Source: Bin55 sp964572845
GTDB taxonomy: Bacteria > Pseudomonadota > Gammaproteobacteria > Pseudomonadales > Azotimanducaceae
Length of the DNA: 64,000 nt
Reading direction: 5' to 3'
Assembly (NCBI GenBank): GCA_964572845.1
Contig: CAZNFX010000006.1
Location: 186,001-250,000, forward strand
Positions within the stretch are counted from its first letter, which is position 1. Every line of letters starts with the position of its first letter. The notes under the pieces are model-generated. The model was not told where the DNA came from. It saw nothing but the letters and a program-made list of their open reading frames with translations, and did no database searches. Of the stretch, positions 55,851-64,000 are shown one piece after another. Both the position numbers and the translations under genes were made by a program.

Positions 55851-57749
55851 ATGAAAACACCTAGATCGTCTGCGCGCCTCGTTGTGCTGATCGCACTTGG
55901 ATTCCTTCTCGGCGTCCTAACCACAAGCGCGGTGTATTGGCTCGACATCCTCCCGGAGAGAGGAGATCGCACGACAGATATCGACACTTCAGCTCTGCAA
56001 GCCGAAGACGGGTCTGAGGTTCCTCCGACTGTCTCTCCTTCGGAGCTAACCAGTACAACAGAATCTCCAGTCATAGCAATACTTTCTCTTGATGACCTCG
56101 CTGGAATCAAGAGTGCGTTCGCTCGCGATTTGGCATTGCGCCACTATTTGGCCAAGCTTAGCGAGAACCAGATTGATGAGCTCTTTACGCACTTTCACGA
56201 CCATACGCCTGACGCTAGTATGTCTGGACTTCCATCCGCGATTACTGAGAGGTTGGCAAGTCTCAATCCCAAGCTGGCGTTATCACGCGTGTTAGCCTTG
56301 GATCCCCAATCGCATCATGAGGACTTCGTCGCGAGTATCTTTCGGGAGTGGTCGCATTCCAATCTCGATGAGGCCGTTTCCAATGCGGCGGCACTGGATG
56401 AGAACTTCAGGCAAGCGGCGGCGTACTCAATCGTGCAAGAGCGAAAAGATCTCTCCGATGAGAAGCTTCAATCAATTGCGAGGCGACTAGGTAACGAGCA
56501 GGTTGCAGCAACGACAATTGCACTGCGAAGAATTCGAGAGGCAATCGGATCGCCAGAGTTAGCTTGGACCAAACTTATTGCTGACTTGCAGGGCGATCCG
56601 ACGCATGTGCAGGACATATCACGCGTCGCTCTGGCTTGGGTTCAGAAGAGCGGACTGAACGTACTGAATGAAGTCAATGAATCTCTAACCAACACGGAAA
56701 CCAGGCTCCAAGTGCTTATGTATGTCCTCAAGGCAGTCGCCAAGACAAACCCGTCAGGTGCATTCCAGTTTGCCGCGACCCTTGAGAACGATCCATACAA
56801 CATGATCATGGAAGGGGTTGCGGAGACGTGGGCGAGATCTGACCCTAGAGCAGCCCTGGCGGCTGCATCCCAAATTGAGGATGTGTCTTTGCGGAGCGCA
56901 ACAGAGGATTTTGTTGTCAGTTCTTGGGCTCAAGAAAGTCCTCAGGACGTATTGGAGGGCATCGATGGTCTCCCTGCTAATCTCCGTGAAACAGCAATTA
57001 TGGTAGCCCTAGTGACCTTAGCCAACGAGACTCCCGAAGAAGCCGCCAAATTGGTTGCATCCTTGGAGTCAAGTTCAATCAAGTTCCAAGCTGCGCAAGG
57101 CATAGTAATCAGGTGGGTGCACCGGGACCACCGTGCGACTGTGGACTGGCTTCTCAACGAGCCGGGAATCGAAGAGCATCGATTACAGTTGCTGCGGGCG
57201 ATCAGTGTCATGCTCGTTCAGGAAGACCCTGAGTTTGCGTTTACAGTCGCGCGCTCTCAGCCGTTCGCAAAGAGCGAATCCAACACGCCCGTATTTGGAG
57301 AGTACGGGATGGAGGCGGAAGTAATTGGTTTTCTTGCCGATACAGACGTGGACGCGGCAATTGAGCTACTAGCTCAGGTACGTACGGGTATTACAAAGGT
57401 TTTCGCGTTTCAGTCTGTCGCTGCTTCCCTAGTTGAAGTGGGCGAAATTGATCGAGCGTTTGCATTGTTTCAAAAGGTCCCCGAATCGGAAAGAATTCAG
57501 TTCCATCGGGCATGGGTTTCGGCTTGGGCAAGAAATGACCCTGAAGGATTACTCGATTCGCTGGACCGCTTCGTATCGAGGCAGGTTAAATCGAGAGCCG
57601 CCATGGGTATAGTTGCGGCAAATAGTTTCCTGAAGACAATGTCAGACGAGCGAATTGAAGAGGCAAAGAAGTATCTTGTCGAGGAAGATGCAAAGGCCCT
57701 CGAGGAAGGTGGCTCTCAATTGTTGCTAGATTTGTACTCTGGTATGTGA
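55851..57749 (+). CDS. Membrane-anchored helical solenoid protein, copy 3
   Basis: The third paralogue is 632 residues: anchor (about 11-29, LGFLLGVLTTSAVYW), acidic linker, and the same repeats, seen as EWSHSNLDEA, TWARSDPRAA, SWAQESPQDV, RWVHRDHRAT and AWARNDPEGL. The segment TTSAVYW and the following PE-GDR are shared with copy 1, and the C-terminal LVEEDAKALEEG with both. It follows copy 2 after 169 nt. No Cys lipobox is present in any copy, so these are not lipoproteins. Function unknown. Confidence 0.8.
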   Translation: MKTPRSSARLVVLIALGFLLGVLTTSAVYWLDILPERGDRTTDIDTSALQAEDGSEVPPTVSPSELTSTTESPVIAILSLDDLAGIKSAFARDLALRHYLAKLSENQIDELFTHFHDHTPDASMSGLPSAITERLASLNPKLALSRVLALDPQSHHEDFVASIFREWSHSNLDEAVSNAAALDENFRQAAAYSIVQERKDLSDEKLQSIARRLGNEQVAATTIALRRIREAIGSPELAWTKLIADLQGDPTHVQDISRVALAWVQKSGLNVLNEVNESLTNTETRLQVLMYVLKAVAKTNPSGAFQFAATLENDPYNMIMEGVAETWARSDPRAALAAASQIEDVSLRSATEDFVVSSWAQESPQDVLEGIDGLPANLRETAIMVALVTLANETPEEAAKLVASLESSSIKFQAAQGIVIRWVHRDHRATVDWLLNEPGIEEHRLQLLRAISVMLVQEDPEFAFTVARSQPFAKSESNTPVFGEYGMEAEVIGFLADTDVDAAIELLAQVRTGITKVFAFQSVAASLVEVGEIDRAFALFQKVPESERIQFHRAWVSAWARNDPEGLLDSLDRFVSRQVKSRAAMGIVAANSFLKTMSDERIEEAKKYLVEEDAKALEEGGSQLLLDLYSGM

Positions 57750-58107
57750 TAGTTGGACTTAATTCCACTATTTCCCTATTACCGCCGCACGATTGTGGCT
57801 TGGAGTTCGGCACTACAGTCGCGTGTTCGGTGGAAGCGACGTTCGAACGGATACTTGCGACCTTAAACGCACGTTCAGCAACGAAACCTCGTAGACAGTC
57901 CTGCATAGAGGTGGCATGAACTTGGTGGATGGCCGGAAGGACTAGGATGCATCTAGGGCAGGAAATAAACATAGCTGCACTCCTCTCAACAGTGTTAACT
58001 TGATCGACACTCCATTCCTATCGTGACTTTACGCAGCCGAAGCAGGTGGGTAACCTCTAATCAACTGGGGTGTCTTATACTCACTCAAATTTCAGGTAGG
58101 AAATGAC
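57750..58107. other. 358-nt spacer after the solenoid array
   Basis: I see no gene. A TATACT at 58076-58081 may be the -10 of the GYD gene, and AGGTAGGAA just before 58108 is its ribosome site. No attachment-site repeat of the ssrA 3' end was found here. Confidence 0.45.
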
Positions 58108-58428
58108 ATGTCAAAGTTCCTTTTTCAAGCAAGCTACACACAAGCAGGCGTGCAAGGACTGCTTAAGGAAGGTGGCAGCAGCAGGAGAGATGCGCTAACG
58201 CAAACTGTCGAAGGTCTCGGTGGATCGCTTGATGCAATGTATTACGCGTTCGGGGATGTTGACCTGCTGATGGTTGTGGATCTTCCTGATGAAGCTTCCG
58301 CTGTTGCGTTGTCTATGTTTATCGGTGCAGCAGGTGCGCTGGATGTATCCATGAAAGTACTCGTGGATCCAGAAACGATCGACGAAGCAATCAGCAAGAA
58401 CGTGTCATACAGGGCGCCAGGCGATTAG
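58108..58428 (+). CDS. GYD domain protein
   Basis: This 106-residue protein matches the GYD family (PF08734), a small alpha/beta dimeric-barrel-like fold of unknown function. The features are the opening FLFQASYTQAGVQGLL, the central GSLDAMYYAFGDVDLLMVVDLPD and a hydrophobic SMFIGAAGAL. The GYD tripeptide itself reads FGD-VD. ATG 58108 follows AGGTAGGAA. A short GC-rich hairpin overlaps its stop codon (58427-58439). Confidence 0.85.
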   Translation: MSKFLFQASYTQAGVQGLLKEGGSSRRDALTQTVEGLGGSLDAMYYAFGDVDLLMVVDLPDEASAVALSMFIGAAGALDVSMKVLVDPETIDEAISKNVSYRAPGD

Positions 58429-58556
58429 CGCTTCGCGCTGGTTTCGCAAAGCCGAAATTGCGAGGCTGAGCAACGAATGCGATGTTGGTAGTTCGGTCTC
58501 GAATTAGCACGTAGCGTTGTCCGTACAGGCCAGATAGCTATTGAACAGCTTGTGAC

Positions 58557-60698
58557 CTACCACGAGTATTCAATGCCTGCAAAAAATTGGCGGGGCCTTC
58601 CTGGAAAGTAGCGATAGTTGCCGAAGGCGTAGTCAGCGCGATCTGCATATTTGGCATTCAGGGCGTTCGTGACCCTCATTGACACGAGCCAATTTGCTTG
58701 GAATTGCCAATTCGCCCGCAAATGCAGCAAGGTGTGTCCATCATACTTCGCCGTGTTTGCGGCATTGAGATGGTGGGTGCCAACGTGGTTTAGTTCGAAC
58801 TCGACCACGGAAGCCTCCACTGGCTGATACATCCATCGGATGCCAGCTACGAAAGACGGGGCAGAATCCACTTCCGATCCAGTTTTGATCCGCTCTCCCC
58901 TGGCGACCGTTCGAGTAAACGCGTACTCATGCTTAGCTAGGGTGCCGCTGGCAGCGAGCTTGTGGTGCAAATTCAGTTGCCACTCGATTTCACCTTCAAA
59001 CCCTCGCGCGAGGATTTCACCGTCGCTAACGTTCAAGCCCTCGGCATCCCTAAAGATCAGATCCACATTGGTCTCCCAATACGCCGCGATGCGCAAGAGG
59101 TAGTCCGGCTGCCTAGTCTCTATACCTGCTTCCACCGACCGGAGCCGTTCGCTCTTCAGGTCAGCAACAGACTGACCACTCTGCAGCCGATATAGTTCAG
59201 TTGTTTGAGGTGGCCGATAGCCCAATCCAATGATTGCCCAAGCAAGAGTTTGATCGTCTAGGAATCGCTGATAGCCAATCCGAGACGCTAGGTTGGAGTA
59301 GGCATCTTTCCGGTCTGCAGGACGCGTGTAGAGGCATCCTCCAAATCCACACAGCGACCCATCGTCGCGTGTATTTCCATCGAGATGCTGGTTGTCATAG
59401 TCATACTGGACCCGTTCGAGTCGCATGCTGCCGATCAGCTCGTTCCTTGCGCCAACGGAGTAGTTGACGTTGCCAAACACCGCCATCGCAATTGAGGCGA
59501 TGTCGTAGTTGTAGTGGATTCCTTGAGGTCTGGTTTCCACAAGAAACGCCGAGCCTTGGGTTGGGTTCTGTTGCTGTTCCAATAGATTGGCGTCCATCCA
59601 CTCGAGTTGCGCGCCGAAAGAATAGGTATGTTGCGAAAGCGACTTAGTCCAGAGTGCAACGGCACCAGCACTCGTTTGTGCATTCTTCTCAGTTGGCTGG
59701 CCAGGCAGGAAGTGCTGTAGAAACTCCATTGTGGACCGCCGCGCATAGGGTCCGAAATATATGCTTCCGTTTGCAAGTGAGCCATTCCAATGGCTTGCCA
59801 TCCGAAGAGAACTAGCATTGCGATACGCTTCGGGATTCGGGTTAGACTTCCTCAATTCCGAGTCGTTGTATGCCTCGAATCCGAGTACGTAGCCTCCTGT
59901 TTCCTGATCGAGGAAAGTTGCCGAAATCGTGTGGTTGGCTTCCCAATTTCCCACCGAGGTCACTATTTGAGCACTGGCCTTGTGTTGTGCAAAGCCAGTG
60001 GACTCCCGGTAGCCGTTTGAATTAGTAGAGTGGAATTTGATGCGTGAATTGCCGTTGTGGTAGTCAACGCGTGAATGCAAGTAGCCGTAGGGACCGAGGT
60101 CTAAGCTCATTCGAGATGGAGCATCTCTAGACGAGAAGCTCCGTACATTGATAGCGCCGTGCAGTGCGTTTCCGCCGAAAATCGCGCTCGAAGGGCCTCG
60201 CAGTACCTCAATTGAATCGGCTTGTTCGGTATTCAGCTCGAATAGCCCATTTACGTTGCAAAACCCAACCGGGCGAACGGGAATGTTGTCTTCCAGCAAA
60301 AGGAATGCGCCGCATGCACCGGCGCCTGCCAACACTCCCGACCGGATCCCGGTCAAATGTTCTTGTCCCGAACCTCGTACGACCCAGACTCCGGGGACTC
60401 GAGAGAAGATCTCGTGTGGGTGAGTCGCCCGAACGAGAGAAATCGATTCGGTATCGACAGTAGTCGCGCTTCCTTGACTTGATCGTGCAGTCAGGCTGCC
60501 GGGGTCAGACGTTACAACGACTTCTTCAATCGAATCGGAGTCGGACTCGCTGATGTCGTCAGCTTCTACGCCAATAGTCAGCAATACCAGCACGAGCATG
60601 CTGAGCGCACACTGTGGTAAGCAAGCACGGGAGGGGACCAACGCGTGGTCGAACCCTCTCTGTCCCATGCCACCCAGCAGATATGTCTCCTCGGTCAT
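58557..60698 (-). CDS. TonB-dependent outer-membrane receptor
   Basis: This 713-residue protein has a signal-like segment (about 28-47), a probable TonB box within SIEEVVVTSD, a plug domain (about 70-180) with EIFSRVPGVWVVRG, IEVLRGPSSAIFGGNALHGAINV split across its blocks, and a 22-strand-type barrel ending in FFAGIEYSW, with the aromatic C terminus needed for Bam assembly. It imports a scarce ligand such as a metal chelate or vitamin; the ligand cannot be told. It follows the exported peroxiredoxin gene by 36 nt on the same strand, so they are probably cotranscribed. Confidence 0.9.
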   Translation of the reverse strand: MTEETYLLGGMGQRGFDHALVPSRACLPQCALSMLVLVLLTIGVEADDISESDSDSIEEVVVTSDPGSLTARSSQGSATTVDTESISLVRATHPHEIFSRVPGVWVVRGSGQEHLTGIRSGVLAGAGACGAFLLLEDNIPVRPVGFCNVNGLFELNTEQADSIEVLRGPSSAIFGGNALHGAINVRSFSSRDAPSRMSLDLGPYGYLHSRVDYHNGNSRIKFHSTNSNGYRESTGFAQHKASAQIVTSVGNWEANHTISATFLDQETGGYVLGFEAYNDSELRKSNPNPEAYRNASSLRMASHWNGSLANGSIYFGPYARRSTMEFLQHFLPGQPTEKNAQTSAGAVALWTKSLSQHTYSFGAQLEWMDANLLEQQQNPTQGSAFLVETRPQGIHYNYDIASIAMAVFGNVNYSVGARNELIGSMRLERVQYDYDNQHLDGNTRDDGSLCGFGGCLYTRPADRKDAYSNLASRIGYQRFLDDQTLAWAIIGLGYRPPQTTELYRLQSGQSVADLKSERLRSVEAGIETRQPDYLLRIAAYWETNVDLIFRDAEGLNVSDGEILARGFEGEIEWQLNLHHKLAASGTLAKHEYAFTRTVARGERIKTGSEVDSAPSFVAGIRWMYQPVEASVVEFELNHVGTHHLNAANTAKYDGHTLLHLRANWQFQANWLVSMRVTNALNAKYADRADYAFGNYRYFPGRPRQFFAGIEYSW

Positions 60699-60734
60699 AC
60701 CGTCATTGCGACAACGGTACGACGTAGGATGGAC

Positions 60735-61298
60735 TTACGTGGATTCGACGCGATCCACTTTGAGCTCTTTCAGGCTAGCGGCAATGTCTTCCGCCGTGGT
60801 TTCAACTTTCACGCTTCGATCGATCTTGAGAATCTTGCCGTCCGTTCCAATGTAGTAGGTATGACGATTGGGAATGTTCCACTTGCTCATCATGACTCCG
60901 TACTTGCTTGCAACTTCCTTTGTAGTATCAGAGAGAATTGGGAAGTCCGCGGAGTACTTCTCGGCAAACTTAGTGTTGTCTTCCACGGTGTCAACACTGA
61001 TCATGAAGTACGTGACGTTGTACTCGCGGATCATATCTCCGTTCTTGGCTATCGACTTGCACTGAGCAGTGCAACCCGGCGTATCAGCTCTAGGAAACCA
61101 AGCAAGTACAACGGGTCCTTCCTTCAGAACTTCGGACAGCTTGTATTCGTTGCCGTCACTCGCGGGAAGATTGAAATCTGGAGCTTCGTCTCCCACCTCT
61201 AGCGAGACTTGGTCTTCGGATTCGCCGGCGTTGAGTTGGCCCAAAAGAGCAAGGGGTAGGGTGGCAAGTCCTGCGAGGGCTAATCGTATTCTTCGCAT
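60735..61298 (-). CDS. Exported PrxQ/BCP-type peroxiredoxin
   Basis: This 187-residue peroxiredoxin reduces peroxides with a thiol partner. A signal peptide (MRRIRLALAGLATLPLALLG, cleavage near residue 24) indicates the periplasm. The active-site loop FPRADTPGCTAQC has the peroxidatic cysteine, with a second cysteine only three residues on, closer than the five-residue spacing usual in BCP proteins. The AhpC/TSA domain covers about 35-180. It precedes the TonB receptor gene, which hints at protection linked to iron or redox-active uptake. Confidence 0.9.
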   Translation of the reverse strand: MRRIRLALAGLATLPLALLGQLNAGESEDQVSLEVGDEAPDFNLPASDGNEYKLSEVLKEGPVVLAWFPRADTPGCTAQCKSIAKNGDMIREYNVTYFMISVDTVEDNTKFAEKYSADFPILSDTTKEVASKYGVMMSKWNIPNRHTYYIGTDGKILKIDRSVKVETTAEDIAASLKELKVDRVEST

Positions 61299-61374
61299 AT
61301 CGCGTTCTCAATTGAAAGTAATTGGAAGCGCAAATTTTAAGCACATCGCGCACGCAGCGACTTAATTCCGTCGA

Positions 61375-62163
61375 TCAGGACGAGTTAGAAGCTTCCTGAA
61401 TTGCCGCTAGGTATAGTTGAACTATGCTTTTCAAGCCGTGTTCGAGGGCGTCGGAGACTAAAGCATGGCCAATGGACACCTCAGCGACGGGAACCTGAGA
61501 ACAGAAATGGGCGACGTTGGTTAGATCGAGATCATGGCCAGCATTTACGACCAATCCTTGGCCAAGTGCGCTTTCGGCCGCAACACGATATTGATCGAGG
61601 CACTTTTGTGCATACTCGCTGTTCAATCCGCTCTGCAAAACCATCTCGCACCAGGGTCCAGTGAATAGTTCGATGCGATCGGCTCCACAATCGCAAGCGC
61701 GTTTGACCATAAGAGGGTCAGGATCTAGAAATAGGCTAACTCGAGAGCCGATTTCATGAATTCGGCGAATGTATGTACGAACGCTCTCAAAATGTACTTC
61801 GTTGCTTAGATCCCAGCCGTGGTCTGACGTGAGTTGCGTTGCGTCGTCGGGCACGAGAGTACATTGGGTAGGGCAGGTGTCCTCGACGAGCTCGAGAAAC
61901 CCTGGATAGCCATTGGGCAATTGTCCCACGCTGGGATTTCCCTCAATGTTGTATTCGACGTTCAATTCCCGAACAAGCTCGGAGAGCGCATACACGTCAG
62001 CAGGCCGTATATGGCGTTGGTCTGATCTTGGATGGACAGTAATCCCGTGCGCTCCGGCTTCTATGATGGCTCTGGAGCAGTGAATTAGATCTGGTCGGTC
62101 TCCGTCCCGTGCATTGCGCAGCCACGCGATTTTGTTTACGTTTACGGACAGTGCAGTCGTCAC
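61375..62163 (-). CDS. pdxJ: Pyridoxine 5'-phosphate synthase PdxJ
   Basis: PdxJ closes the pyridoxine ring from aminoacetone phosphate and deoxyxylulose phosphate. The 262-residue TIM barrel shows VNVNKIAWLRNARDGDRPD, HGITVHPRSDQRHI, YNIEGNPS and LVVNAGHDLDLTNV. GTG 62163 is the start, overlapping the stop of the small gene upstream by 4 nt; the frame extends to 62256 but those residues are not homologous and lie in that gene. Confidence 0.95.
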   Translation of the reverse strand: MTTALSVNVNKIAWLRNARDGDRPDLIHCSRAIIEAGAHGITVHPRSDQRHIRPADVYALSELVRELNVEYNIEGNPSVGQLPNGYPGFLELVEDTCPTQCTLVPDDATQLTSDHGWDLSNEVHFESVRTYIRRIHEIGSRVSLFLDPDPLMVKRACDCGADRIELFTGPWCEMVLQSGLNSEYAQKCLDQYRVAAESALGQGLVVNAGHDLDLTNVAHFCSQVPVAEVSIGHALVSDALEHGLKSIVQLYLAAIQEASNSS

Positions 62164-62462
62164 GGCTGCTTTGCGGCGTCTTTCGAGTGACGTCCCACAT
62201 AACCAAGTACGAATCCAATTCCAAACGCGCCCAAGCCCACCAACGCCAGAGCCCAACGTTGTGCAACGCGCACACGATCGAGGTGCGAATTAAGTTCGGC
62301 GAGCTCTGTGCGGAGACGTTCGTTGAGCGAGACGGCTTCTGCATGTCTTTGTGCCAATTGGCTCGGGGTCGCATCGTCTTGACCCGCAACCGGAAGCGTA
62401 CACAGACACAGCAGAATCGAGAATGCGACAACTCGAATGTGACCGGCTGACATGTAGATCAT
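62160..62462 (-). CDS. Small exported coiled-coil protein with C-terminal membrane segment
   Basis: I do not recognise this gene, which encodes about 100 residues. It has a signal peptide (IRVVAFSILLCLCTLPVAGQ), a short predicted coiled coil rich in Glu/Leu/Arg (AVSLNERLRTELAELNSHLDR split over residues 43-64), one membrane segment (ALALVGLGAFGIGFVLGYVG) and a basic tail. ATG 62462 is preferred by a nearby GAG; ATG 62453 is possible. It starts 13 nt after yciB and is coupled to pdxJ by a GTGA overlap, so it is probably expressed. It may be a small envelope-complex subunit. Confidence 0.65.
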   Translation of the reverse strand: MIYMSAGHIRVVAFSILLCLCTLPVAGQDDATPSQLAQRHAEAVSLNERLRTELAELNSHLDRVRVAQRWALALVGLGAFGIGFVLGYVGRHSKDAAKQP

Positions 62463-62475
62463 GAGCTCGACATAC

Positions 62476-63021
62476 TCAGCCTGATTCGATGTCCTTGAAC
62501 TTGCCCAAGATTGCGAGATATATCGCCATTGCGATGGCGAACAACACGGGCCATATGAAAATGGATGCCATTCGGTACACAACCCAGATTTCTTCGCTGA
62601 ACGTGTATGCCACAAAAAGGTTGGTCGATCCGGAAAGAAACATTCCTACTCCAAGAATCAGTGCTTGATGCCTCCAAATGGTGTCAGAAAGTTTGACGTA
62701 GTCGCCTACAAGCCATTTGAGGACATTCTTTCGGCCGAGAAATTGATTGGTGAGCAAGATTGCACTGAGTATCCACGAAACGACAGTAGGCTTCCACTTG
62801 ATGAAGATTGGGTTTTGCAATGCTATGGTCAGTGTGCCCGAAATAAAGGCGACGACGAGAACCACCCACATCATTTTTGTAATGGGCCACTTGAATATCC
62901 AATACACAATGAATTGCAATGCAACGGCGATCATGAGCGCGGCGGTGGCGTAGTAGATGCCCGCCACGAAGTAGACGACGAAGAACACTGCCGCAGGGGC
63001 AAACTCTTTGAATTGGTTCAT
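62476..63021 (-). CDS. yciB: Inner membrane protein YciB (IspZ family)
   Basis: YciB is linked to septation and envelope integrity. The 181-residue protein has five to six membrane segments and the family blocks FAPAAVFFVVYFVAGIYYAT (start), FIKWKPTVVSWILSAILL and the late SEEIWVVYRM. Its length matches E. coli (179). It heads the minus-strand run yciB, small gene, pdxJ. Confidence 0.92.
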   Translation of the reverse strand: MNQFKEFAPAAVFFVVYFVAGIYYATAALMIAVALQFIVYWIFKWPITKMMWVVLVVAFISGTLTIALQNPIFIKWKPTVVSWILSAILLTNQFLGRKNVLKWLVGDYVKLSDTIWRHQALILGVGMFLSGSTNLFVAYTFSEEIWVVYRMASIFIWPVLFAIAMAIYLAILGKFKDIESG

Positions 63022-63260
63022 TCCGGAAGAGGAGTGGTGGACTGTATTTCTGGGAAGAATTTTAGAAGGTCGATGGAGTTTGGTTCAACACTTCGCGTCC
63101 AGGGCAGTATTCGCAGTCGGTATTCCCATATGCTGAATTTGAGTGGCGTGCCGTTGTGTAAGCGGGAAAGCTCCCTTTGATCCATCGAGATTGCACATAC
63201 AATATGAAACCTGTTGTGAGATTGGTTGTCCTTGGAATAGTACAAACCGTTTGAAAGACA

Positions 63261-64000
63261 ATGCGATTCTGGACTAGCGATACTGAGAGTTTCATGACGC
63301 AATTGGGAATTGTCGCCTTGGCGACGTTTGTGTTTCTAATTGTGAACACCACAAGTGCACAGGTCGTTTCTGACTCTTCACAGAATGACGAGATGAACGA
63401 CCTGAAGGACACAAACTTATCAGAAGAGACATTGGAAGTCGAAAGCGGTGAGGAGGTCAAGCCACCTTCGATTCCGACCGAGATAATGGAAGAGATTGTC
63501 GTGACAGGACAACAACCTGAATTTCCCAATTTACAAACTTTCGCGGACCGGCACTTAGTACACAATCGCGGTGAGTTCTACTACCGGACAAGACAATACA
63601 AGAAGGCGTTTCCGTACTTGCTCGCCTCGGCCAAACAGGGATTCAAGATGGCACAGGCCCGGCTGGGATTCATCTACCAGCAAGGATTGGGTGAGGTCCC
63701 CCGCGACGCATGGCGGGCTATGGGATGGCTCGGTGTCGCGGCGTCGGAGGATACCGACCCCCAAATCCGAAACTACTACAGAAAGCAGCTAAGAAAGATA
63801 CCCGAAGAATTGCTTCCCGCTGTGGAAGCCGTAGTTGCTGCGTATGTGGAGCGATATGGCCCGGACGCGACTGGCATGGATTGCATCATGTCTCGTCCAG
63901 CAGGATCCCACATTGCACGAATGGCCTGCAACTTCAAAGCCGAATTCGCACTGCAGGATGTTTCAAGCATGCTTGAAGGAAACAGCACCGGTGCGATACC
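63261..64000 (+). CDS. Exported Sel1-repeat-like protein, 3' end cut by window
   Basis: The frame is open from ATG 63261 (or 63294) to the window end, giving at least 246 residues. There is a signal peptide (MTQLGIVALATFVFLIVNTTSAQ is split by its start choice; the hydrophobic core is at residues 15-30), a Glu-rich linker, then MEEIVVTGQQPEF, which reads like the TonB box of outer-membrane receptors. Next comes a Sel1/TPR-like segment: YKKAFPYLLASAKQGFKMAQ, RLGFIYQQGLGEV and AWRAMGWLGVAAS. Cysteines appear in MDCIMS and MACNF. It is divergent from yciB. Related genes with a TonB-box-like stretch occur in marine gammaproteobacteria as far as I recall; role unknown. Confidence 0.75.
   Translation, partial: MRFWTSDTESFMTQLGIVALATFVFLIVNTTSAQVVSDSSQNDEMNDLKDTNLSEETLEVESGEEVKPPSIPTEIMEEIVVTGQQPEFPNLQTFADRHLVHNRGEFYYRTRQYKKAFPYLLASAKQGFKMAQARLGFIYQQGLGEVPRDAWRAMGWLGVAASEDTDPQIRNYYRKQLRKIPEELLPAVEAVVAAYVERYGPDATGMDCIMSRPAGSHIARMACNFKAEFALQDVSSMLEGNSTGAI

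Noticed and set aside
57586..57972. 128-codon minus-strand frame at the end of solenoid gene 3
   Set aside because: Overlaps the well-supported plus-strand gene and has no family features.
1..64000. CRISPR arrays, insertion sequences, prophage genes or rRNA genes
   Set aside because: No regularly spaced repeats, transposase, phage structural genes or rRNA sequence was seen.

Overview
The window looks like a chromosome segment of a gammaproteobacterium of moderate GC content. Evidence is the complete efp-epmA-epmB locus for EF-P beta-lysylation, the chains tsaE-amiC-mutL-miaA-hflX-hflK-hflC-purA, rnr-rlmB-rpsF-rpsR-rplI-dnaB and ribD-nusB-thiL-pgpA-xseB-ispA, and a one-piece tmRNA with tag ANDDNYALAA. 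Several genes usual in these chains are missing: hfq between miaA and hflX, ribE/ribBA/ribH between ribD and nusB, and nrdR before ribD. With the endonuclease-type MutL this points to a lineage away from the enterics. I cannot name the genus; a marine or host-associated, uncultured group is a guess.

Layout. 0.2-4.5 kb: RND efflux adaptor and pump. 4.6-8.2 kb: a Rieske oxygenase divergent from a protein that fuses a GOLPH3/GPP34-like domain to a cytochrome P450. 8.2-39.2 kb: dense housekeeping genes for translation, cell wall, mismatch repair, membrane proteolysis control, cofactors and replication, with one tRNA-Leu and a lone TauD-type dioxygenase. 39.2-40.1 kb: a small winged-helix-like gene and ssrA. 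40.2-57.7 kb: an unusual region, described next. 58.1-64 kb: a GYD protein, a TonB-dependent receptor with an exported peroxiredoxin, pdxJ, a small membrane protein, yciB, and a partial Sel1-like gene that runs off the end.

The most unusual part is 40.2-57.7 kb. Three tandem genes on the minus strand encode paralogues of about 1150 residues. Each has about seven N-terminal membrane segments of ABC-2 permease type, then a large ectodomain resembling M1 aminopeptidases but without HExxH, then a C-terminal module resembling the golvesin domain. No ATPase gene accompanies them. Facing away from them are three tandem plus-strand paralogues of 621-638 residues. Each has one N-terminal membrane anchor and a helical solenoid of about 32-33-residue repeats with W-A-x-x-D-P-x-x-A signatures. 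The first two solenoid genes carry the same promoter architecture (TTGACC, 17 nt, TAGCAT) and related leaders. I read this 3+3 arrangement as a co-amplified envelope system of unknown function; it is the best candidate here for something undescribed.

No database search was possible. Family assignments rest on recognised motifs and gene order, and membrane and repeat boundaries are estimates by eye.
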